A DNA stretch of 64,000 nucleotides from Watersipora subatra (lineage: Eukaryota; Bryozoa; Gymnolaemata; Cheilostomatida; Watersiporidae): NCBI RefSeq assembly GCF_963576615.1, contig NC_088711.1:5270001-5334000 (forward strand), given 5' to 3'. Made by a program: the position numbers and the translations under genes. Shown piece after piece: positions 47,754 through 58,352 of this stretch (positions are counted from its first letter, which is position 1; the number at the start of each line of letters is the position of its first letter). The notes beneath the pieces were generated by a model that saw only the letters and a list, made by a program, of their open reading frames with translations, was not told the DNA's origin and made no database searches.

Positions 47754-48133
47754 TCACGACATGGGAGCAGGTGAAAGCAAGAACAGGTATGTGCTCAGAA
47801 CTTGCAGGTTTGAGCTGAAGGTGATAGGTTAGACTTGCGACAGCCACTATGGCTTGGGGAGTAAGAATGGGAGAGGATGACTCCACCCATACAGGTAAGG
47901 CCACTTTATTTTAGTATTGGTTAACATATGGTTCACAGGCTACTCTCATGCTTATGTACAATTGCTAAGCTCCCGTTTAACACATCGGCGAGCTCATGAT
48001 GATGCAGGCTTTATTAGAGTACCAGAGGATAATATATATGCATGTCAGACACAAAGCTTGTTGTCTCCCAACATGATTGGTGGTTAAACCTATGATTGAA
48101 CCCCAAAAGTTACAGGTGCTATGTTCAGGCTTC

Positions 48134-48148
48134 AAAGAAAAAAAAGGG
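48134..48148 (+). promoter_or_regulatory. Polypurine tract
   Basis: AAAGAAAAAAAAGGG ends two bases before the 3' LTR and is the likely plus-strand priming site. Confidence 0.75.
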
Positions 48149-48150
48149 CA

Positions 48151-48385
48151 TGTTGTATACGCAGGTGTCTCTTGTGCGTCTGACTATGTTACAGGAACTT
48201 GGGCTAAGAAAGCCAGATAGGCTTTGGGAGGCAAAGCCTCTCACACAGGCTTGTAGGATTATGTAGCTTTCTCAGCTTATTGATAAAGCTAAGGAATAGC
48301 TGACTAGATATGGAGAAGGGTGTATAAGGGGGCAGTCTTCTTCCTGCTACAGGAGAGTGAAGTTGTGGTGAGTGAATACACAACA
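48151..48385 (+). repeat. 3' LTR
   Basis: 235 bp, TGTTG...CAACA, followed by the duplicated GATAC. It has about twelve substitutions relative to the 5' LTR. Confidence 0.92.
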
Positions 48386-50230
48386 GATACCGGTACAGCT
48401 TAATGAAATCCATCGTTAGTCGTTTCCATGGTTTCCCTGTAAAGAAGATTGAGCTAAGGTTTCTACCGGTGTTGGTAGCATTTCTTACAGTTATTCACCA
48501 TAATTGATATCTCTAGAATCATACCGAGCTACCAGAATCGTGTCTGGTTCTTGCTTTATACTTAGTTATGCCGAGGTGGCCTTCATGGATGATTTGTAAC
48601 ATCTCTAGCTAGAATCCTGTAGGAGTCACTACTCCGTCTTTGTGAAGAACTTTGCTAGTTGATTGAGATCATTAAGCCAGAATTCTGCTGCGATGTTGGG
48701 AAGTTAACAATAGCAGCTGTCTTCTTATGATCTGCATGAATACCAACACTGTTTGTTATGTGGCCTAAGAACTAGAAAGATGTGACTCCAGAGCTACACT
48801 CAATTCTGCTCAGTGTTAGACCAGCATCAGGTATGCGCTGCAGAACAGCTTTTAGTCCTAGATCATGTTTCTGGAGATTGTTTCCATGGCCTGCAGTAAA
48901 ATGTCATGTCATGTTTACAGCAGGCCATGCCATCTCTTTTTTGCCCTCTAGGCAAAAAGTAAGTTAGGCATGCTTCTCTGGCAGATGTTCTGTGTTGAGG
49001 AGTTGCCAAATGCGTTATTTTCTTGCATGTGTTAGAAATTTCATCAAGAGTCAATATGATGGATCTAGTGGTAGCTGCCACAATCTGGTGTTGGTACCAA
49101 CCGGTTGAACAGTCTAATCTGGCCCAGTTTAGCCAGACTCTCATTTACAAAGCTCATAGCGTGTACCAGTTTCTTAACAGCAGCATGCAGATAATAAAGG
49201 TCAGCACATACTCGAACGAAGCCATCTGGTTTTGGCGCTACAACCATGCTGTGACACAGTCTGTGGATTTTCGAATAGGCAAGATTACACCTAGGTTAAC
49301 AATTTCTTTCAGAGCATTTCTCTGAAAGAACTTGTTATCATATTTAAACCATACCGTATGGTACTCCATACCCTAAAACTGTACCATACCCAATACCATT
49401 TGTTGTATTGGGTTTGGTACGGTTCCAAGTATGTAGACAGATATAGGTGCATCGCTTTCTCATAACGTGGTCTTGTAGGCATAATCTTTGCCTGCTCCAA
49501 GTAAGCACTGTGAAGGATGAAGAGTACTGGAGGTAGTCAGTTTCAGTGTGAGTAAGAGTATCAACAGTACAAGTCAGGAGCTGTAGATGTGAGCAGGCTG
49601 CTTGGCTAAGTAGGATACAAAATTGTTGGTCTACCGCATATACAGTTATACGCCAGTTTTGTTTTTTTGTGCATCCTTTTGGCGTAAATGCAGCTGAGGC
49701 AGGAGATGTATTGGTTGCTGGTCTTTTCAATTTATCAGTGGTTGGCTTTAGTGTTATATTAGACAGTGTTGCTCCATGGAGGACAGAATTGTTGCATCTG
49801 CCCTTGAGTCTGGCACACAAGTCAGTGTGTGTGAGTTTATTACTAGTTCAACAGTCCATTTGTCAATGGTTGCTAATGAATCAATTGTTAGCTCTCTAGC
49901 GAATAAGGTAGTTGTTGCTTCTGCCTCTTTCTCAGTTGTTATCTCATGGTTTATTACCTCAAGAGGTTTTCTGTTAGGATTGGCATACATAAGCAAGTAT
50001 TCCCTTTGTCGCAGTAGTTACAGTCAAAATGTTTTGCCAAGCTATTTTCTCGTGAATGTGAGCTTTTCCATTCTAGGGATGATTAGAGGGTTTGCTAGAG
50101 TCATGTGTTGGCTTGCTAGAGTAGTGGGTTCTGATTTAGGTTTAGTCTTGGCAATTGCAGCAACAGATTTAATGATGGAGTCTATAGTAAGAACATTAGT
50201 AAGCTCGTTTATGCTATTGTAGGTCACTTC
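48386..50230 (-). pseudogene. Old Gypsy pol remnant (protease, reverse transcriptase, integrase start)
   Basis: Read on the minus strand from 50230 down. A protease-like relic lies near 49850-49760 (DSRADATILS where DTGADVT is usual). A linker follows, then a reverse transcriptase start near 49250-49070 (VVAPKPDGFVRVCADL, SFVNESLAKLGQ). The RT end is near 48790-48690 (FLGHI-, GIHADHKKTAAIVNFP), with stops. A further segment, HEGHLGITKYKARTR, is the zinc-binding start of integrase. RNase H and part of RT are missing, and many stops and frameshifts are present. It continues at 44609 beyond the nested element. Confidence 0.8.
49385..49421. repeat. Hairpin inside the Gypsy remnant
   Basis: taccatacccaatac faces gtattgggtttggta with one mismatch. 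Flanking TACCGTA/TACGGT motifs suggest a small inserted inverted-repeat element (about 49355-49430). Confidence 0.6.
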
Positions 50231-53200
50231 CTGTAAGCGATAAATTCTTTATTTGAGCACCTTCTATTTGACGACCCCTAGAGGAGAAGAGTTGAAAAGT
50301 AGAGCGCCACCCTTTAATTGAATGCCACCTCCATTTGGCCGTTAAGCTGACATTCTTCGATCTTTACGAACCCACAATAGCAAGTGATCAGTAGAAAAGT
50401 GACCACAATACCGCACTGATAATGATTCAATTACATCAATAACAATTAATTATTTTATTGTTTCTGTTCGTATCAGTCTTTTTTCAACTCTAAAGCTTTT
50501 AGGTTTTTTTGTTAAAATTTTGAAAGCAACACTACAGGAATAATTAGTAACTGTATCAGGCTAATAGTTTCTCATTTAACGCGGTTTTGATACTTTGATG
50601 TGTATGGAAAACAGTTTATATTTACGGCATATGAACCACTAAGTAGTTTTAGGCTAAAGGTTGTGCTTAGCGAGTAAAACTTTTACACTTTGCATTTGTG
50701 GGAAACGCAACGCATAAAAGTTTTATTCTGCTAAAAAAATTACTTGGACATTAATATCGACTAACTAAGAAACGCAGAACAGGAGTTGAGGTCAACAGAC
50801 ATTGTGAAAGGTTTTGGACAGCCAGAAGATGTTCGTTTCATCAAAAGCAACAATCAACACGCAACTGGCTAAGCAAACAGAACCAATATTTTTGTTTCAA
50901 AAATTTTTATTCTTGTTTCTGCATGTTTTGCATTCTCTTTTTGTTTATGTTGCTTGTTTTTTAATATATATTTGTAGCATTTGATAGCGACACTTGTAAC
51001 TCATCATCTATTGCACATAAAAGCTAGTTTTGGTTGCAAACTGTAGCAAACATATTAATGAGTGCAATGAGCTTTAATGCAACATTGGTAAATATAGATA
51101 CCAAATAGAAATGTCTTCAAATTTAGAATGGAATAAAAATTGAAAGCTTCAACAAATTACAAAACAGGACACAAGCTATAATAACAGGTTAATTGCAAGC
51201 AATAGATATCAACTGGTAGAGATATTTCTCAGATTCCAATGCACATTTATTTAGAGATCTTGGACAAGTTGGAGGTAAGGTGGCAGATTTATTGCATTCC
51301 AAAGATTAATGTTGCTCTGCCCGAAGGAGAGGGCAAAATATAGGCAACATTCGCTTCGCCTAAAGTATTAAATTATGAAAGGATTAAATTAATGTTCCCA
51401 AAATTCTGATGCGCTATTTGAAAAATATAACGCAAGCCTCTATTTGAATGCCACCTCTATTTGACCGCCACTATAATGTACGAGTTGAAAAATACTGCGC
51501 TATGGCATTTGAATAGAGGTTTTACGGTATCTGTAAAATCTCTGTTCTGTATATTATCAGATAAAAGGAAGACATTGCTTAAGCTTGGATAGGTCACTCA
51601 CATTGTAAGCTCTGTCTGTAATTCTGTATATGGTAACTCGCCAACCATCAGATCCGGTTAGGTGAGCTGTCAACTTTCTGCTGTTTTACCTTTCATGTAT
51701 TGTTATTAATCCTTATTCACCTCCCATACATTTATCTTTATTTGCCCTATTTGCATGCTTTAAAGACATCTGATTATAATTTATATAAAATGTAATGAAA
51801 ATTTGTACTCCAGCAACATCTTTGAGCACTGCATTCTGAGCCAAGTTTAAATACCAGGCTGTCTGTCACAGTGCAAAAGAAAGATATCCAACGTCCGATG
51901 CCCATTTACAAGGTACCTATGTATGGGTAACCCAGTTGAAATGCCTAAGATCCATAACAAACTATGTCAAGGTGAAAGCTAAGTCGGGATTTACAGATGA
52001 TTGATTGTGATGCACTGATACACTGTTCTAATGTAGCAAGAGTACTGGTATAAAGGTATCATCTAGACTAAGATAAGGCAGGTTGGCTATAATACTAATC
52101 TATTGATGCTTGCTGCAAAAGCAAACTTATTTCAAAGATTATAGTAGTTGAAATAAAGAGTGACCTAGAAATAATTATACTATACGTTACATGATGTTTG
52201 GTAGCAGCAAGTTTATCCTTACCATTTCAGTTGCATTTTACACACATAAATTTTTTATTTGGAGCAATAGTACTCAATTACTAACAGTCTATTCTTAACA
52301 AAGATTTACCACGTGAATTTACTCTAATCAAAGCATGTTGAGTCAATCGCTTATTTGTTTTATAGGTTTATCAATGATTTTATAGCATGCATATTCCATG
52401 TCATAAAAGTGTTCATTATTTACTAAATTGTTTCATAACTCCACACGTAAACTTGTCATTTATTCTCTATGCTTTCTCCTAATCTGCGTGTTTCCATACC
52501 GTATAACTGAAGGATGCATGTTTTATGAAAACTTTATATCGCTTTCTTCTAACTCTGCAAATTTATTTTAAAATAAATATGGCAAAAATTAGCTTCACAT
52601 CTTGTCTTACAGCTATAAAAACCAACATCTTGTCTTACAGCTATAAAAACCAATAATCAGTATACTGAGGTAGGGCTAGGATGATGTGGTATAAATGGTG
52701 TCATATACTGGTCACTTATTTGACTAATCCTCATCGTGTTCCCCAAACTCTGAAACAGAACTATTGATATCTTTGGATTACTAGTTTGGATAGGTGTTCT
52801 CTTGAGTCAGGGAATAATGGCTAAGCCAACTTCCCACTGCTTGCCTACTCTAGTAGAGGCCTAGATAAGTATTTAAAATGAACCCTGTTATGTACCACCT
52901 TGTTGATAACATCTCCCATGACGATTATTAGTTTATTTCAAAATAATTAAATCTGTTACAATTGCTGTCTATGAGATGAGCTGGTCTACCAAAGAGAATT
53001 ACCGATAATTGACGAATCACAAACAAACAAACATTGTTTCAGTAGATCTACATAGAGTAAGCTGTTTTGCAATAAGAAGACAGCTCCTTTCTATGAACTG
53101 TTGCTGTTGAATCAATGCCTCAGTATTTAGTATACCTATCTATTTACTGATTATGTTTGTCAACCTACACAAGTAGGTGATAATCTAGAAGCGTATGGTC

Positions 53201-53271
53201 AACGCTGTGAAGCAACATGCATAACTCAACTCGTTTGAAGTAATAATTATTTACTCCACTTCTGGTTACCG
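50231..53271. other. Non-coding stretch with decayed DNA-transposon modules
   Basis: The segments 50255-50345 and 51430-51532 share ctatttgac, gagttgaaaa and aatgccacct modules. The second ends tagaggttttacggta, the complement of TACCGTAAAACCTC, a common transposon terminus that also occurs at 38151. A 28-bp duplication (atcttgtcttacagctataa) lies near 52597-52652. No gene was recognised in the remainder. Confidence 0.5.
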
Positions 53272-53508
53272 CTAGTAGTCCACGGCTAGTAGTCCACGGC
53301 TAGCAGTCCACGGCTAGCAGTCCACGGCTAGCAGTCCACGGCTAGCAGTCCACGGCTAGCAGTCCACGGCTAGTAGTCCACGGCTAGTAGTCCACGGCTA
53401 GTAGTCCACGGCTAGTAGTCCACGGCTAGTAGTCCACGGCTAGTAGTCCACGGCTAGTAGTCCACGGCTAGTAGTCCACGGCTAGTAGTCCACGGCTAGT
53501 AGTCCAGC
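53272..53508. repeat. 14-bp minisatellite, ~17 copies
   Basis: Unit gctagtagtccacg (variant gctagcagtccacg). It begins 26 bp past the stop codon of the 53535-54320 gene, so it probably lies in that gene's 3' UTR. Confidence 0.95.
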
Positions 53509-53534
53509 TGCAGGATAGGAGGGAATTCTGTTTG

Positions 53535-54320
53535 CTAGGGGACATAAGTGGAATAAGGAGTCTCCTGCAGGCATCGGTGTTTTGGATAGTAGAGACGACT
53601 GGTGATCTCCTCAACAGTCTGAGAGCGAGAGAGGCCAGAGAGCAATGGTAACTTATCCCATCTAATTTTTGTCTCTTGTTTTAACCGACACTTTCTACAA
53701 GAGTGCTTATCATTGGCAGAAGCATGAATAGGAGTTGTCGAGCGGGTGACAGCTCCACTATATTTTTTAGCATTGAAGATCAGATCTTTGCTTAACTCAT
53801 CTTCTAACTGAGATTCAAACTTCTCCTTATCTATATCCTTATCCATGCAGTAACTACAGAATCCCAGTCTTTTCAAGGAGGATGCAGTCGTCGGTCGTGA
53901 TAGTCTTACAATCTTTTTATGCAATACTTGAACATCTCTAGTCAACGTATCAACAGCGGAGAGAAGTGGCTTTTTCTTATTGGTGCGACTGCTGTTTCTG
54001 TTTTTTGCAAATTTCTCAGAGCTGCTTGTTGCTCGTTGAAGACGGTGGACTATTTCTTCAAGGTCTTTTTGGGTTGTAAATTTGTTTTGAGCACCTGCTA
54101 TAGCTGTGACTGGATCAAAAGCTGATGCAGTGTTTGGTCTGGAACGCGAACCTCGACTATTTGACATTTGGGTTTTTTGCAGCGGACTGCTGACAAGAGT
54201 ATGCGTCATATAGAGTCTTCTAGAAATGGCATCAACTTTTTTTGGTGGCAGTGACTGAAAACCATAGGTTTTAGCTTCTGGAGGTGAACGTTGAATCTGA
54301 TGAATTAGCCCACTGGCCAT
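53535..54320 (-). CDS. Unrecognised 261-residue basic protein
   Basis: A continuous ATG-TAG frame. Upstream of ATG the minus strand reads TTGTTTTAG then ATCAGC, a plausible acceptor for a spliced 5' UTR. The protein is basic and mostly polar, with no signal peptide or membrane segment. Internal symmetry is visible: ISRRLY at 32-37 and ITSRLY at 239-244, and SRPNTASA at 60-67 and SRPTTASS at 141-148. Two CX2C pairs (CSYC 155-158, CRKC 208-211) could bind zinc. Helical segments are likely at 83-95 and 121-138. Repeated I-x-x-RLY and SRPxTAS motifs recall ciliary microtubule-associated proteins, but this is only a resemblance. Confidence 0.65.
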   Translation of the reverse strand: MASGLIHQIQRSPPEAKTYGFQSLPPKKVDAISRRLYMTHTLVSSPLQKTQMSNSRGSRSRPNTASAFDPVTAIAGAQNKFTTQKDLEEIVHRLQRATSSSEKFAKNRNSSRTNKKKPLLSAVDTLTRDVQVLHKKIVRLSRPTTASSLKRLGFCSYCMDKDIDKEKFESQLEDELSKDLIFNAKKYSGAVTRSTTPIHASANDKHSCRKCRLKQETKIRWDKLPLLSGLSRSQTVEEITSRLYYPKHRCLQETPYSTYVP

Positions 54321-55589
54321 GCTGATCTAAAACAACAGCAATAACAATAATAGTATTAAAAAGGATAAAGATAAAAACAGATGATGGCGGGAAAAACACC
54401 GAAATTGATAGTAAAGAAAGAGGTAAAGTTTTATTTATGATAATTGGCAGGATGGGGTACAAAAGCAGTACTTCTACCTTGAAGAGGCTAACAAGATTTG
54501 AAAAAAGCATAAGAAGTTAGATGAAGGCAGACACCTTAAGAATTAGAGAAAAGTAACTTATATTAATAAATTTGAGTTGACAGACCCGAGGAGTATGCAA
54601 GGTGTGGGAAGTGTGCAGAAGACCATGTCACTGAAGATTGTCTACTTATGCGTCAATACGACTAAAATAGACTGAATCAAGCTGACTGACAACCTCAACA
54701 AATGAAGACCCAGATGGTGCTAATGGCTGATTACATTGGAAATAATTATAATTTGTACAAAAGCAGTTTGCCAACCTTTTGAAAAGATGTTTTCAACTAG
54801 TCGATCAAAGAATATCTCTAAAATAGGAGGATATTTGGGGCACATTTCAGCAATAAAGTTTTATACTGTAACCATAAATCGTTAAATTCTATTCGAAAAC
54901 AGCTCCAAAAAAACACACTTCATTATACAAATATTTTTGCTTGGTGAACCAGGCTTCAAGGAACTTTTGCTAGCAATTACCTCTTGATCAATGTGCTAAA
55001 CAAACTGACCAATTTCTTTCTAGATTCAAGCAAACCAAAAATAGATAGCTCTTTAGTTTCTTAGTTTTTTTACACTTAACTTCTGCATAAAAGCATACAA
55101 ACTCTGATACTGTCAGCCTAAAATTAATCTTTGAAGGATTCATTATAACATAGCACAGCTCTCAAAACAAAAAAGTCTACTATATGTTTACTCCCATCTA
55201 ATGTTTGTATCCATTAAATGAAGCTTACCATTGAGAAACCTTTCACTAAGTCATCGAAGTTACTGACTTCTCATTTGTCTCCTTTGCTATCTAATATCCT
55301 TTTCATTAAATACTTTGCTGTCACAAGATTTACTATTGACTCAAACCCTCCTAATAAATCAATGCAACTAAGCACCATACAACAATGTTAAATTGCATAT
55401 AGCAAGAAAAACTGTAACTTTTGAAACGAACAAACAGCTTCTAGCCTTGAATACCAGTAAAGATGTTTTTTTTGTATGACAAATTAATCCTCTTTTCAGC
55501 ACCTATTCTGTGCTAATCCTCTCAACTTCCATTGTTATAGGTGCCAAAAACAAGCTATCTTAACCTGCATCTGTCAATGATAGTTTTTA
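54321..55589. other. Non-coding stretch upstream of the 261-residue gene
   Basis: No exon was recognised on either strand. This should include the promoter or 5' UTR of the minus-strand gene. Confidence 0.45.
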
Positions 55590-55775
55590 TGACGGTGAGG
55601 AGAGGAAGGTGGGAGGTGACATAGAGAGGGGTAGGAAAAGAGAGAGGGAGAGGGAAAGAGAGGAGAGAGATTGGGGGTGAGGGAAAGAGAGAATGAGAGA
55701 GAGAGAGGGAGAGAGAGAAAAAAAGAGAGGGAGTGATAGGGAAGGAAAGGGAAAAAAGAGAGAAAGAAAGAGGCC
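55590..55775. repeat. Polypurine (GA-rich) tract
   Basis: Nearly uninterrupted A/G on the plus strand (gagagagagagggagagaga) for almost 190 bp. Minus-strand frames rich in Ser, Leu and Pro here are artefacts. Confidence 0.9.
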
Positions 55776-55793
55776 ATTAAGAGGCAAAATTAG

Positions 55794-55916
55794 AAGACTG
55801 AAGCCGACATTTCTAATAGTGATATTGCCATTGTCATAATTGCAATCTTAATCTTAACTCTTGGCTTAAGATTCTTCCTGGTAAAAAAAAAGAAGAATGG
55901 AAAGAAGAGCGGTTGA
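55794..55916 (+). CDS. Possible 3'-terminal exon: membrane segment plus polybasic tail
   Basis: After an AG at 55792-55793, 40 codons run to TGA at 55914-55916. They encode a short acidic lead (KTEADISNSD), about 20 hydrophobic residues (IAIVIIAILILTLGLRFFLV) and KKKKNGKKSG. This is the plan of a tail-anchored or type I membrane protein. AATAAA lies downstream at 56231. The acceptor is weak, being preceded by purines, and no upstream exon was found, so this may be chance. Confidence 0.3.
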   Translation, partial: KTEADISNSDIAIVIIAILILTLGLRFFLVKKKKNGKKSG

Positions 55917-56230
55917 TCCTCCTGCATACACTATACTTTACCATGGTAACCAGGTAGACAATATCACCTGGCGTATTGAAAACAAAAAAGATGGTCGGAT
56001 AGCAAGAAAATACAATCGTATATTATCATTCCTTTTTGTATCCTCTACAGCGCATACAGACATACAGCCACAGGTACTCCATCTGGAGATCCTAACTACA
56101 GGGTGATTCTGTCGGCTATAATATGGCACATACTACGAAGCATCAACAGTCAGATGTCCCATGCTATATGATCTACCACCATGGAATGTTATATTGTATT
56201 GTATATTCCGTGCAACAGTGTGCTACTTGC

Positions 56231-56236
56231 AATAAA
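56231..56236 (+). promoter_or_regulatory. Candidate polyadenylation signal
   Basis: AATAAA is followed at about 15-35 bp by GT-rich sequence (gtgttctgatcgattggtgg). It would fit the 3' end of the possible gene ending at 55916. Confidence 0.35.
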
Positions 56237-57323
56237 ATACACAGCGTGTTCTGATCGATTGGTGGCTTTTGTTCCTTTGTACACTCAAAGCTCTCCAATT
56301 ACTCACCAAATGTGTCTGTGGTATTTGATGAATAATGCCTTTTATTAGTGAATATTCCTTGATACATGACAGCTTGGTGAACACCCGTTATGCTAGATAT
56401 TATGGTTAAAGAAGAGATTCTTGTATGAAAGCCAAAGTAATGAAGAGAGCCCTTTCCTAAGAACTTAAACATGTCGCTGCAGTATGCGGTGTGCGTAGAC
56501 TAAATATTTACACAACTGTATTTTTTGTACCTTGTACGACTGTACAAGTACAACTGCGTATTCTTTACTGATATATACTCCGCATGGTACACACAAGTGC
56601 AATAACATCGCTACTACAGAAAAAATAAATAGCATTTCCCATATTACCTTTAGAAAGCTCCAGAGCGATTCAAAATGGCTTTTAGAAATCAATACTTAGA
56701 AATCTACCCATGAGAAAGGCCTAACAACTATGCAGAAGCAAATTGGCATCACGACTCTATGATGACTATTAAAATAGCTTACTTTTCACTGTCACAGCTG
56801 TTAACATACAACTTACTCTGAGATCACCTTGCCCTGACTTGAGCTTTCTGATACTGTAGCCCTAGCTCTTAACTATCCTTTGAGATCGAGACCTTGTGTT
56901 TAATCAATATCAGGTCGTTGGCTTTTGAGGCAATAAAGAGACTTTATGAGAGCACTTGGAAGATTAAAGCTTTGAAATTATTGGAATTAAGTTTTTCAAA
57001 AGCCATGCCTTCGCTGAGAGCGGAGGTTTTATTCAAGTTGCAATACTTTCTACACAGGAATTACGTACAGGCAACAAAAGAGTAAATTTATTCAGCTTTG
57101 TGCAAGCAAGAATATCAATAGCAAGTCAAATGTTCATGGTCAATAAATCTCCCTGCAATGTTGTGCAACATGAGAATGCAATACTCTCCTTCACTGACAA
57201 CCCAACTACAAATTGCTAGCAGCATTCATCTAGAAAGTACAAGCATACTATTTTTGTCATAATGTTAACAAGTTATAGATATGATATCAATTCTAATAAT
57301 AAAGATTCAAAGCACAATGCCTA
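56237..57323. other. Non-coding stretch
   Basis: No gene was recognised. Frames at 56465-56692 (-) and 56894-57085 (+) show no domain. Confidence 0.5.
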
Positions 57324-57479
57324 TTCTACTAATAGTATTTACTTATATTTATTATTTATATCCGCTAGACTGTGGTTCTACTAATAGTATTTACTTATAT
57401 TTATTATTTATATCCGCTAGACTGTGGTTCTACTAATAGTATTTACTTATATTTATTATTTATATCCGCTAGACTGTGG
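57324..57479. repeat. Three identical 52-bp tandem copies
   Basis: The unit begins ttctactaatagtatttact and ends tccgctagactgtgg. The three copies appear identical or nearly so, which suggests recent expansion. Confidence 0.93.
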
Positions 57480-58352
57480 ATGGTTGGAGCAATTGCTAAC
57501 AACTAGCTAGGTTTCTAATAAATACCGCAAAAATTTACCATTTGAAAATTTAATACTGTCCGCTTTTAGCTGGTTAATTGTGTTATTCACGGTGTCTACG
57601 TAGAGGAACTTCCTGATATCACGGTTGCTGAGAGTATGGGCAGTTTGTAGAATCAGGTCATTCTATCGGGACTAATTTTGAAAGTGTTGTACTTGACCTC
57701 AATTTCTAGTTACCCAATTATAACCCTTGTTACACATGTCACCTAGAGCTAAAATTCTGCCAACTTCCTGTTTGACCTATGGTTGTGAAAGACTCATTTG
57801 TGATGATATTACATCAATTGCTGCTGGGACGGATCATAACTAGTTTGCCTGAATTAAACTGATTTTACAAAGGCTTTTTGTAAAGTTACTTTTCGAGCAC
57901 CTTTTTACAAGTTACATGTTGGAGCCATATGTGACATTGCATTCAAGCATTTTGTTGACAATATTACTAATATTGTTGCAAAACGTCACCATTCAAAAAT
58001 GCTGAAAGCTCATTTGGGCACTGAGATGGCAGTTTCAAGAACAGAATTTGGGTTTGACATGTAAAAGACTACAATGAGAAATGGTATGCAGAGGATAATA
58101 TTGTGCCTTCACATTTTGATGATAGGCTCAGGACCTAAGACTCATGCTATGAAAGCAGAAAGGCGGCGGTCTATCTTAGCGCTCTTCTAGTACTTATAGT
58201 ATTATTCAGAGGGGTTTGTGGCAAATAGAAGAGTTGTTATTCCTTGCCTTGTTTACAAAATGTAGTACAATAAAATTTTCATAAATTTACTTATCTGAAA
58301 ATATAATTGAAGAATATGTTACTGTTATTTTATCAGGACGGCTTTATCCTGA
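57480..58352. other. 3' flank of the GPCR gene
   Basis: No gene was recognised. It should include the 3' UTR of the receptor gene, but no minus-strand AATAAA was found close to the stop. Confidence 0.45.

Larger units (their letters stand above)
44610..48385 (+). mobile_element. LTR retroelement with GATAC target-site duplication
   Basis: Two 235-bp LTRs (44610-44844, 48151-48385) begin TGTTG and end CAACA, and are flanked on both sides by GATAC (44605-44609, 48386-48390). By eye they differ at about twelve positions. A primer-binding-type TGGCGTCGTAGGC directly follows the 5' LTR, and a purine tract (48134-48148) precedes the 3' LTR. The interior has broken gag, zinc-knuckle plus protease, and an unfamiliar third frame. 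No reverse transcriptase, RNase H or integrase is present, so the copy is non-autonomous. The organisation suggests a Gypsy-related derivative. It is inserted into the integrase of an older minus-strand Gypsy copy. Confidence 0.92.

Noticed and set aside
55574-55787. Ser/Leu/Pro-rich minus-strand frames
   Set aside because: They arise from a polypurine tract and have no coding evidence.
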